IMG/VR virus record: IMGVR_UViG_3300008267_000471
Location: 1 to 21,394 of that record
Origin: a virus
Reading direction: 5' to 3' (one strand)
DNA: 21,394 bases
Under the pieces are notes generated by a model that had not been told where the DNA came from, searched no databases, and saw only the letters and a list, made by a program, of their open reading frames with translations. This document shows, piece after piece, positions 1-6,838 of this stretch. Positions within the stretch are counted from its first letter, which is position 1. Every line of letters starts with the position of its first letter. The position numbers and the translations under genes were made by a program.

Positions 1-29
1 GTTTTACTTCCGAGTTTGTCACTGCTCAT
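1..29 (-). CDS. Possible start of a further gene, cut by the left edge
   Basis: An ATG at 29 opens MSSDKLGSK and stays open to the edge. It overlaps by four bases (ATGA) the stop of a possible eight-codon reading frame starting at 52. The direction and spacing fit the operon, but only nine complete codons are visible, so the product cannot be named. Confidence 0.3.
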
Positions 30-60
30 ATTTCATCCATTTTATTGCTCATTTTTTAGA

Positions 61-681
61 TTAATGACAATCCGCACAAGGTGGGTCATAGTGGTCCATC
101 TCAGACCACATTGGTACACTTCTACCCAATTGTTCTTTACTGTAACCATAACGTGTTGTATGGTTTAAATAAATTGGTGAGTTGTATTTAGAACCTTTAT
201 CAGGTGTCATACCATCAATTGTTGAATATGAATTGTAATCAGGGAATAAGTTCTGTCCTCTACCTGTGATAAGGTAATCTTGCAATCTCATCTTGTAGAA
301 ATTTGACCTTTGAAATTGTACCGTTCTTAGATACTTCATCGTTTCCGTATCAACCGCTTGTGCACTTTCCATATCACCTTGTACAATACCTCTGTTCATC
401 GTTCTGTAGTGAAGATGAGGTATCATCTCATAGTACGCAGTTTGTATCAAATAAGGGGCTATATATTCGTTTACAAGGGTTAACTCATCTGAGTTGAAGG
501 TATTACCCGTTAATTGAATTTGGTCCAATAAATGGTCATAAAACTTTGTTCCCAATAACGGTTGTAGATGAATGTCTTGTGCAATTCCAATCTCGGCTCT
601 GATTGCATCAATATCAACATTCTTATTGATATTGGTAAATGACTTTAATTTGTTTTCTGATATTAATAATTTGTTAGCCAT
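61..681 (-). CDS. Head-tail connector-like protein
   Basis: The protein has 206 residues. The N-terminus (LLISENKLKSFTNINKNVDIDAIR) and IAQDIHLQPLLGTKFYDHLLDQI (about residues 33-55) match a conserved family found in Bacteroidota phages next to the portal, proposed to be a head-tail connector or head-completion protein (DUF6712-like in my judgement). The middle is helical (YIAPYLIQTAYYEMIPHL) and the C-terminus ends in a Cys pair (CADCH). It starts eight bases after the portal stop, so it is cotranscribed. It should sit under the portal ring; that position is inferred from the family and from context. Confidence 0.65.
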   Translation of the reverse strand: MANKLLISENKLKSFTNINKNVDIDAIRAEIGIAQDIHLQPLLGTKFYDHLLDQIQLTGNTFNSDELTLVNEYIAPYLIQTAYYEMIPHLHYRTMNRGIVQGDMESAQAVDTETMKYLRTVQFQRSNFYKMRLQDYLITGRGQNLFPDYNSYSTIDGMTPDKGSKYNSPIYLNHTTRYGYSKEQLGRSVPMWSEMDHYDPPCADCH

Positions 682-689
682 AGTTTTAA

Positions 690-2042
690 TTAATCGTTTT
701 CTTCATCTTCTCCCAACCAAACAAAACATTCTTCTTCTGTTAGACCATAACCGGCCATTAACATTTGTGCTGCTTGTTGTCTTGAAATTTTTCCTTTATT
801 GTATTCACGAACAATTCTCATTAGGTTTTGGTACTCACGACCTTTTAAACCTTTGATGTTTTCGTTGATAACCATCTTTTCACTTTCCGCTTCAACAGGT
901 GTAACAGGTTTGTCAATCACCGCTGGATTATCTGTAACGTCACCCGTTAGATAAATTGACAATGGTTTAATTTCAAATGATGTTGGTTTTTCAAACTTCA
1001 TTGACATTAACTTGTCAAAACATCCCAATAGTTCTTTTTGGTATGGTTGGATAACCATCTTTCTAAAGTACTCAGAATGGTCCACAATTTCGTTTCTTGA
1101 CCCTAATTTACCTGCGGTGGATATACCATATAGTTCACCTGAAGAAACCCTGTGAGAGGACAATATAGTACGTACAATGTCATCATAGATTGCTGCATAG
1201 TAACCATCATTTGCAGATGTTTGTATTTGTGTAATTTCAGGGGATAGTTCTTTACTTTCGTTAAATGATATGATTGGTCTACCCGCATTGTTTACAGATG
1301 TAAACTGACTTTCCAATGCTCTTGTAACCAATCTTTGTTCTTCCTCGCCAGGAATACCATTGTTCATATTAATCCATAAAGATGGCATCATACCATTCTT
1401 TAGGTTGTTTGCGTGAAACTCTTTTATATTTACATCAATCTCAATTGCAGCAAGACCGCCACTATAATCAGGCTGAGGATAGTAACTATTGCTTGGTTGA
1501 TATTGTTTATAATAATATATCTGTGATGGTCCACCATCTTCTTGATTAAATGCATCATATTCTTGTGGTACATATTTTCTTATATTAGACCAATCAGGTG
1601 AATAATAATACTTTTCAATTTCATCATCATCATTCAACTTACCACATCTAACTCTACTAAAGTCTAAGTGATAAATCTCTGCAATGTTCTTTCTGTCTCT
1701 TGACCATATTACATTCAATGCATAACCTCCAAATAAAATTAAATCCAATGCACATTTTTTCATTACATCAGATACGTTCTCACTCTTGTTAACAAGGTTG
1801 ACTGTAGCCATTGGGTTGTTTAATGATACAAGACCATCACCCATTATTTGTTCTCTCTTTGAGATTACCACCGCTTTATGTATTGCACAGTTGTTGTATC
1901 TACTAATTAGATACTGTGGCATCAAGTTGTTCTCACCATACCATACCCAAGGATAACGATTGAATACTTCACTGAATATAGGAAGTAACGGTTCTTGTGT
2001 AAAGTTGATTTTACCTAATTGGTATTTTTGTATTTCACTCAT
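690..2042 (-). CDS. Portal protein
   Basis: The protein has 450 residues, the normal size for a portal. Near the N-terminus is YPWVWYGENNLMPQYLISRYNNCAIHKAVVISKREQIMGDGL in outline (residues 30-70; pattern W-x-x-x-G-x-N-N-L-M-P), characteristic of portals from Bacteroidota phages. An LILFGGYALNVIWSRD stretch, an internal linker and the helical SSHRVSSGELYGI segment (about 308-320) followed by KLGSRNEI are also portal-like. The acidic C-terminal tail (WLGEDEEND) is consistent with contacts to other neck proteins. Portals form the twelve-subunit vertex through which DNA enters and to which the connector binds. The next gene downstream is a connector candidate, which supports the call. No nuclease or ATPase motif is present. 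Confidence 0.85.
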   Translation of the reverse strand: MSEIQKYQLGKINFTQEPLLPIFSEVFNRYPWVWYGENNLMPQYLISRYNNCAIHKAVVISKREQIMGDGLVSLNNPMATVNLVNKSENVSDVMKKCALDLILFGGYALNVIWSRDRKNIAEIYHLDFSRVRCGKLNDDDEIEKYYYSPDWSNIRKYVPQEYDAFNQEDGGPSQIYYYKQYQPSNSYYPQPDYSGGLAAIEIDVNIKEFHANNLKNGMMPSLWINMNNGIPGEEEQRLVTRALESQFTSVNNAGRPIISFNESKELSPEITQIQTSANDGYYAAIYDDIVRTILSSHRVSSGELYGISTAGKLGSRNEIVDHSEYFRKMVIQPYQKELLGCFDKLMSMKFEKPTSFEIKPLSIYLTGDVTDNPAVIDKPVTPVEAESEKMVINENIKGLKGREYQNLMRIVREYNKGKISRQQAAQMLMAGYGLTEEECFVWLGEDEEND

Positions 2043-2044
2043 AA

Positions 2045-2419
2045 TTAATCTTGTATATATATGTAATTTTCATTTTCTTCGTTATTAGAAACGTATGAAA
2101 TAATTGTGTTATTTTCTGAAGTACCATCTAATCTTGCAAGACCTGTATAAACTAAAGTAGTACCATTACCAAATATTTGTAATTGATATTGACCCTCATA
2201 ATTTAAGTCTTGGCCAGGTAATTGTAAATTCAAAACAATCTCACAGTATCTTATATTCTCACCAAACTCTGCAGGGTTGGATGTACTAATAGTGTACGAT
2301 TTTACTTCCTGTGATAGAGTATGTGTAAAAGTAAGAGTATAGCCCGAAAAGTCGGCCCTTGAATTGTTATTGATATTTAAAACCAATTCGTTTTGTTGTC
2401 CTTTTTGTAATATTAACAT
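2045..2419 (-). CDS. Small beta-rich virion protein of unknown role
   Basis: The protein has 124 residues and starts MLILQKGQQNELVLNINN. Successive hydrophobic beta strands (YTLTFTHTLS, EIVLNLQLPG, GQYQLQIFGN, TLVYTGLARL) suggest a small immunoglobulin-like or beta-sandwich fold; the C-terminus is acidic and Asn-rich (NNEENENYIYIQD). A similarly sized beta-sandwich protein often sits next to the portal in Bacteroidota phage modules, so a neck or head-decoration role is likely but unproven. It is the first gene after the tandem terminator-like hairpins and ends two bases before the portal ATG, so it is probably cotranscribed with the portal and connector genes. Confidence 0.6.
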   Translation of the reverse strand: MLILQKGQQNELVLNINNNSRADFSGYTLTFTHTLSQEVKSYTISTSNPAEFGENIRYCEIVLNLQLPGQDLNYEGQYQLQIFGNGTTLVYTGLARLDGTSENNTIISYVSNNEENENYIYIQD

Positions 2420-2444
2420 AATTTTACTCTATATAATTAAATAT

Positions 2445-2469
2445 AAAAATTCCCAAATTGAAATGGGAA
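2445..2469 (-). terminator. Second hairpin with T-run, tandem to the first
   Basis: On the minus strand: stem TTCCCA, eight-base loop, TGGGAA, then TTTTT. It lies just downstream of the stronger terminator and before the 124-residue gene, so the two may act together or as an attenuator. Confidence 0.5.
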
Positions 2470-2474
2470 ATAAT

Positions 2475-2498
2475 AAAAAAGGGGCTCACGCCCCTCTT
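2475..2498 (-). terminator. Rho-independent terminator after the 181-residue gene
   Basis: On the minus strand: stem AGGGGC, loop GTGA, stem GCCCCT, then a run of T. It lies about 55 bases downstream of the gene's stop and is the strongest terminator shape in the window. Confidence 0.75.
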
Positions 2499-2552
2499 TA
2501 TAGAATAGAGATATAGAAATTCAGTCCACAACAGACCTACTTTTTCCCTGTC

Positions 2553-3098
2553 TTAGTCATTGAAACCACCCGCAGTAAAGATAGATGATAATACACCTGA
2601 AATTACGTTTGCTGGTTGTGGTTCTTGACCTGTGAAAATCAATTCAAAACCGTTTCTATCACCTAACGCTACACCTGTTGCTGCACTACCACCTGATAGA
2701 TACATACCATTTACTTGTCCTAAATAGTATTGTACATCATTTTGGTCAACAGCAATAATTTGAATAGCGTCGTTTTGTGATAACAATTTCAATTGATTAC
2801 GTTTGTCTTGGTCATATTTGTAAAGAACCGCAGTTAATACTTGCTCAAAGTAGATTGTACCATTCTCAAAAGATTTGGTTACGTTCTGTGACAATGAAGA
2901 AGTGTTACGTTTCAATTCAAATTGGAACCAAGTACCTGCTCCTGTGATACCTGTAATAGGACCCGTAGAGCCTGATATTGATACGGATGAAACATCGGGT
3001 GTTGTAGAACCTGTAGCACCAAGAACATAGATAGTCTTAATACCACCGATACCATCTGAACAACCTAAAGCCACTCCGCTTGATATATAACAACTCAT
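2553..3098 (-). CDS. Virion structural protein, possible tail tube protein
   Basis: The protein has 181 residues and begins MSCYISSGVALGCSDGIGG. It then has an ISGSTGPITGITG segment, a FQFELKRNTSSLSQ motif (about 59-72) and a C-terminal ALGDRNGFELIFTGQEPQ. The size and all-beta pattern would suit a tail tube or related monomer, and similar proteins occur in structural modules of Bacteroidota phages. However, it lies between capsid and portal genes, so a head-associated role is also possible. It is flanked by terminator-like hairpins on both sides (3137-3157 upstream, 2445-2498 downstream), suggesting it can be expressed at a level different from the portal downstream. I have no firm family name. 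Confidence 0.55.
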   Translation of the reverse strand: MSCYISSGVALGCSDGIGGIKTIYVLGATGSTTPDVSSVSISGSTGPITGITGAGTWFQFELKRNTSSLSQNVTKSFENGTIYFEQVLTAVLYKYDQDKRNQLKLLSQNDAIQIIAVDQNDVQYYLGQVNGMYLSGGSAATGVALGDRNGFELIFTGQEPQPANVISGVLSSIFTAGGFND

Positions 3099-3136
3099 AT
3101 TATTTTATATTATTTGTTTTTCTGTTTATTAAAATG

Positions 3137-3157
3137 TGTGGGGACTTTCACCCCACA
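3137..3157. terminator. Hairpin with T-runs on both sides, after the capsid gene
   Basis: Perfect seven-base-pair stem TGTGGGG/CCCCACA with a seven-base loop. On the minus strand it is followed by CATTTTAAT; on the plus strand by a run of seven T. It lies between the capsid gene stop and the start of the 181-residue gene, so it may act as a bidirectional or leaky terminator. Confidence 0.6.
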
Positions 3158-3181
3158 GTTTTTTTATCTATTTTAGAACAA

Positions 3182-4153
3182 TTATGCAAGGTTGTTAGTT
3201 GCGAAGTAAACTGTTGAACCGAACAATGCGATTTGTGCACCGTAGTTGTAGTTTGCTCTCAAACGTAACTCATCATAATCTTTAGAGTACCAAATTACTA
3301 ATTTCTCGTGGTCAGACAATAAGTCAAAACCTACTACGAAATATTCTGCTGGTCCGATTACAACTTTGTTAGAACCGTTCAATCCGATTGTAGGGATTAC
3401 CTTAACATTTGTGTTAGGGTGAACAGCTTCCATATTACCTGTAATTTCAGAAGAACCAATGTAGTTACTGAAGAAGTTTGCTTTAGTTAACGCCTGTACA
3501 TAAACACGGAAGTTAGCATAAGACATAAACACTCTTAAGTCATCACGAGACATTGCGTCATCAGATAATGCGTTGATTAAGTTATCTACTTCAGTGATAG
3601 GGTTACCTGCGGTACCGTATGCAACTGAGTTAGAAAATGTAGTACCACTTGAGTTACCTACACCTGTAGTTCCTGTAACGATTAACGCTTTGAAACCATT
3701 GAAACAATCACCACCACCTGTTGTCGCTTGCCATAATTTTTGTTCAATTCTTTGTTGGATTTGTTTAACTTTCAAATCAGCGATTTGTTGTTCAAATGGA
3801 ACAGTTTCTTGAGTTTGACCTGGCTTCATCAACATTGATTGATAAGTGTCAAATAAGTCTTGGTAACATAATGCTTCGTTATATTTCTCAGCACAAGTTG
3901 TAATGTTTCTTTGTGTGTAAGTGGTAGTAGTACCTGTTGGTGGGTCCCATCCACATTCACCTGCTTGGAACACGATGTTAGAGTTTAATAGGTTCAATGC
4001 TTGTGTTCCCTTGATACCTAATCTCACGTTTACGTATTTAGGGGTTGTAGCACCAATAAGTGCTTTTGATAACAACTCACCACCTACTTGGTCAACATAT
4101 GAACCAATTGTAGACACGTCATACGAAAAGTTTTCTTTCTTTAAAATTTTCAT
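3182..4153 (-). CDS. Major capsid protein (HK97-fold candidate)
   Basis: The protein has 323 residues. Evidence is position after protease and scaffold genes, a length typical for a small HK97-type capsid subunit, and a composition with an N-arm (1-50), a long helix (EQQIADLKVKQIQQRIEQKLW, 121-142, the expected spine helix) and a C-terminal P/A-domain-like half with VVIGPAEYFVVGFDLLSDHEKLVIWYSKDYDELRLRANY, resembling capsid proteins of Bacteroidota phages. The start is preceded by 25 bases with no G or C, an arrangement linked to strong translation in Bacteroidota, which fits the most abundant virion protein. A hairpin terminator lies downstream. No additional decoration domain is obvious. 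The HK97 fold is inferred. Confidence 0.75.
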   Translation of the reverse strand: MKILKKENFSYDVSTIGSYVDQVGGELLSKALIGATTPKYVNVRLGIKGTQALNLLNSNIVFQAGECGWDPPTGTTTTYTQRNITTCAEKYNEALCYQDLFDTYQSMLMKPGQTQETVPFEQQIADLKVKQIQQRIEQKLWQATTGGGDCFNGFKALIVTGTTGVGNSSGTTFSNSVAYGTAGNPITEVDNLINALSDDAMSRDDLRVFMSYANFRVYVQALTKANFFSNYIGSSEITGNMEAVHPNTNVKVIPTIGLNGSNKVVIGPAEYFVVGFDLLSDHEKLVIWYSKDYDELRLRANYNYGAQIALFGSTVYFATNNLA

Positions 4154-4178
4154 TTTTTTATTTTTTTAATTTTTAATT
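4154..4178 (-). promoter_or_regulatory. G/C-free A-rich leader before the capsid gene
   Basis: The whole gap before the capsid ATG consists only of A and T, with A-runs directly upstream of the start and no Shine-Dalgarno sequence. A-rich, unstructured leaders are known to promote strong translation in Bacteroidota; that it does so here is inferred. Confidence 0.5.
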
Positions 4179-4940
4179 TTATTTTTTTCTCATTGCTGCA
4201 ATTGCTGCTAATCTTTCTGCAATTACATCATCAGAACTTGATTGTTTATTAAAGTCTGTTTTACCATCAGATATTTTCTTACCTGCTGGTTCTTTCTTGA
4301 ATGCTTCAAAGTCTGCATTCATAGTTTGTACTTTATCTTCCATAGCTTTCATTTTCTCAGATATTTTTTCCATCATATCTTTAACTAAAGCCATAAATTC
4401 TGCCATTGGGTCAGGAACACTAATCTCAGCTTCAGAACCTTTTGGTCCCTCTACCATTTCGTCTGCAAGTTCAATTTCAACTTCAGGTTCTACTTTTTCT
4501 TCAATTCTTGCAATAACACCTTCCTTGGTTTCAACCTTGGTGCCGTCTTCAAGTTCGTGAACACCATCAGGTGCAGGAACCTCTCCATCGGCCATTACTA
4601 CAACAACTTTAGCACCTTCCATCAAACTGTCACCTTCAACTTTAATCTGTGTACCGTCAACCAACTTAGCATCAACGAAAATCTCTTTTACAGTTTTAAT
4701 TTCACCGTCTACAACTTCTATTTCAAAGTTTTCAACTAATTTGTATGAACCATTATCTAAAGCCACTCTTTCAAACATATCGTTAATCTTCGTAATCTTC
4801 TCACCGACTTTCATATCGGGTGTTTCAACTATTGTATTATCTTCTGTTTTAAAAGACTTTAATGTAGGTTCATCCATAAAACCAAACTGTACCATCAATT
4901 TTTTAATCTCTTGGATTGCTGTTTTTGGATTTTTTGACAT
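4179..4940 (-). CDS. Capsid scaffold-like protein
   Basis: The protein has 253 residues. It is acidic overall with three parts: a helical N-terminus (1-60), a central region of short beta repeats with xDGTxxxVEGD and PAPDGVHELEDGTKV (about 70-150), and a C-terminal coiled coil (about 178-218, MEKISEKMKAMEDKVQTM) with a basic tail ending AAMRKK. Scaffold proteins typically combine a coiled coil with a basic C-terminal capsid-binding end, and this gene lies exactly between protease and major capsid protein, as scaffold genes do. The beta-repeat middle is characteristic of the versions found in Bacteroidota phages. It follows a 66-base AT-rich gap. Its presumed partner protease may digest it during maturation. 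No enzymatic motif is visible. Confidence 0.7.
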   Translation of the reverse strand: MSKNPKTAIQEIKKLMVQFGFMDEPTLKSFKTEDNTIVETPDMKVGEKITKINDMFERVALDNGSYKLVENFEIEVVDGEIKTVKEIFVDAKLVDGTQIKVEGDSLMEGAKVVVVMADGEVPAPDGVHELEDGTKVETKEGVIARIEEKVEPEVEIELADEMVEGPKGSEAEISVPDPMAEFMALVKDMMEKISEKMKAMEDKVQTMNADFEAFKKEPAGKKISDGKTDFNKQSSSDDVIAERLAAIAAMRKK

Positions 4941-4969
4941 AATCTTAAATTGTTTTGTTTATTCTTCTT

Positions 4970-4983
4970 ATTATTAAATATAA
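4970..4983 (-). promoter_or_regulatory. TTATATTTAATAAT motif, copy 1
   Basis: Exact copy of a 14-base motif, here 29 bases before the scaffold gene start, in a 66-base gap. The larger distance argues against a purely ribosome-binding role and makes a promoter element possible. Confidence 0.35.
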
Positions 4984-5006
4984 ATTTTTATATATATTCC
5001 CAAACG

Positions 5007-6692
5007 TTATTTTACATTCTTCAATATATCAGCCACTTGTTGTAAGAACATCTGTTCTCTTGCAAAGTCAGCAATCTCTTCAAAGAACCCTGAAACACTA
5101 AATCCTTTCAATTCTCCGTTCTTTACCTTCTTCCATACTTGGTCATTACGTACCTTCATTGATACAAACCAAGTACCTACAGGTAAGTCACCATAACCAT
5201 ATTTGTTTGATTTATCTTCTTTATCTTCTTTAATCCAACTCTCAACAACGTACACATCTTCCACCGCTTTACCATTATGGTTCTCATCATTGTTGTCAAT
5301 GTACTTATTCCTCATATACTTTTCAGCAATCATCTTGATTGTGTCAGCACTAAAGAATACATAGTAAGGATTACCAAATGGGTCTCTACGGAATATCTTT
5401 AAGTCAGGTATCATTGCTGGTCCCACAACCATTTTCTTTTCGTCATCAGTTTGGAACTTCTGTTTGGACATATTGGTTTTGTTAATCTCTTCCAATTTGT
5501 TTTGTGCCCATTCAATACCGGCTTGTCCACCCCAAGCATCTACCATTAAACCTCCACACCCTTCTGAGTATGGAACATCTTTATGTTGTAAATGTCTTGC
5601 GAATGATGCCATTCTTGATATAGTTTCTTCTGAGATGGCTTCACCCTTAGCAAGTTGATTTGCACGAGCTTTACCCACAGGTGTTCCACAAGAACCCCAT
5701 CCATTTTTCTCAGCCCAATCTAATGCTCTCTTTGCTGCGTTTCTTGCACTCTCAGGATAATCCGTATAACTTTCAAACGCAATAGATTTTTCTATTGTCT
5801 TTCCTGATACTTGGTCAACGTATGATGGTAAACCACCAACGTCATATCCTAACTCATCTTGGTGATATAGATATACACTATCTTCTGTATGTACAGCACC
5901 TGTCATCAATCTACCATCGGGTCCTTTGTGTGTAGGACCTTCGTATAATTTACCATCTTTTGTATAATGTGGTACACCAACTTCAAAACCTTGTTTAGAT
6001 AAACCTAAGTTCTTCTTTGTTGATGGTGATGGATTACCTAATGTTTTTTCTGTAACTGTATCAGGTTGTGGATAACCTAATAGGTCACCATAATCTTCAG
6101 TTGCAACACGGCCAGTCGTTATTGACCCTTTGTTTATAATTGTTGTATTCTTTTTATATTTAAGTTTGGCCCATCTGTGTCTGCAATTAAAACCACCTCT
6201 CCAAACCATTGCCGATTGACCAAAGTCGTTTCTAAGGTCATCCATATCTTCTACTCTCCATACAAAGTTCTTGTTCAATAAATCAGAACAAAAATCTCTT
6301 GTGGTTGCAATGATTGGTGCTTGTTTAATTCTTGGGTCTAAGATGTATTTGTAACGAATAAGATATTCACTATCCTCATCCACAAATGACGGTGCATTTG
6401 GTTTAGGTGCATTAAAAAAACTTTCCTGACCATTAACTTCAATGGATACTAATTCATAACCACCATCCAATAATTCCTGTTCAGGTTTTCCCTTTGTATA
6501 TAATAGTTCAAGATACTTACTATCTTCACCATCAGGGATATGGAAACACTCTTCAGTTGCTGAATGTTTATGTTTATTAAATGCTACCCAATTTACCTCA
6601 ATGGCTGGTTCATCAACGAGGGATATACTATCAATTCCTGATATTTCATCCTCTTCGTCAATTCTTAATTCATATACTTTATCTTTCTTCAT
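5007..6692 (-). CDS. Composite MuF-like / XkdF-like prohead protease
   Basis: Taken from the ATG at 6692 (561 residues), because the longer frame to 6797 overlaps the 42-residue gene and adds an unrelated stretch, while the family's beginning is ISGIDSISLVDEPAIEVNW (residues 17-35). Visible parts: a MuF-type end of minor head protein, RDFC ... GGFNCRHRW (132-174); a KDGKLYEGPTHK ... MTGAVHTEDS segment (245-272); a helical domain with ARNAAKRALDWAE, ISRMASFARH and WGG (316-390) seen in other phage head proteins; and an XkdF/S78_2-type protease (about 420-537) with candidate catalytic His472 in NDENHNG and Ser532 in KGFSVSGFF. It would cleave scaffold and capsid during head maturation. It lies directly before scaffold and capsid genes, as proteases usually do. 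An internal Met408 could start a separate protease form. Confidence 0.8.
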   Translation of the reverse strand: MKKDKVYELRIDEEDEISGIDSISLVDEPAIEVNWVAFNKHKHSATEECFHIPDGEDSKYLELLYTKGKPEQELLDGGYELVSIEVNGQESFFNAPKPNAPSFVDEDSEYLIRYKYILDPRIKQAPIIATTRDFCSDLLNKNFVWRVEDMDDLRNDFGQSAMVWRGGFNCRHRWAKLKYKKNTTIINKGSITTGRVATEDYGDLLGYPQPDTVTEKTLGNPSPSTKKNLGLSKQGFEVGVPHYTKDGKLYEGPTHKGPDGRLMTGAVHTEDSVYLYHQDELGYDVGGLPSYVDQVSGKTIEKSIAFESYTDYPESARNAAKRALDWAEKNGWGSCGTPVGKARANQLAKGEAISEETISRMASFARHLQHKDVPYSEGCGGLMVDAWGGQAGIEWAQNKLEEINKTNMSKQKFQTDDEKKMVVGPAMIPDLKIFRRDPFGNPYYVFFSADTIKMIAEKYMRNKYIDNNDENHNGKAVEDVYVVESWIKEDKEDKSNKYGYGDLPVGTWFVSMKVRNDQVWKKVKNGELKGFSVSGFFEEIADFAREQMFLQQVADILKNVK

Positions 6693-6706
6693 ATTATTAA
6701 ATATAA
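6693..6706 (-). promoter_or_regulatory. TTATATTTAATAAT motif, copy 2
   Basis: Exact copy directly adjacent to the chosen ATG of the protease gene, filling nearly all of the 16-base gap after the 42-residue gene. It supports the start at 6692. Confidence 0.35.
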
Positions 6707-6708
6707 AT

Positions 6709-6837
6709 TTATCTACCTTGGCCACGATACTTCTTGGGTTTCTGTGACTTAGGACCGAATGACTTTTGACCATTTGGTTGTGATTTACGTTTACCAAATG
6801 ATATTTTATTACTTGATTGTGATTTACTTTTAGCCAT
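6709..6837 (-). CDS. Very basic small protein, 42 residues
   Basis: This gene begins one base after the tape measure stop (TAATATG). The 42-residue product starts MAKSKSQSSNKISFGKRKSQ and ends PKKYRGQGR. It is almost entirely Lys, Arg, Ser, Gln and Gly with no acidic residue, so it is probably disordered and nucleic-acid- or scaffold-binding. An ORF in another frame extends over the same bases upstream of the protease gene, but the junction pattern here matches four other junctions in the window and the composition looks like a real small virion protein. Its function is unknown; a head-internal DNA-binding or assembly role is a guess. Confidence 0.6.
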   Translation of the reverse strand: MAKSKSQSSNKISFGKRKSQPNGQKSFGPKSQKPKKYRGQGR

Positions 6838-6838
6838 A

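Noticed and set aside
2420-3181. Additional small genes in the gaps of 133 and 83 bases
   Set aside because: The gaps hold hairpins and AT-rich leaders; I saw no reading frame with good junctions.
6693-6797. Longer N-terminus of the protease gene, starting at 6797
   Set aside because: It overlaps the 42-residue basic gene, adds residues unlike the family, and the better start at 6692 directly follows the TTATATTTAATAAT motif and gives the expected SLVDEPAI beginning.
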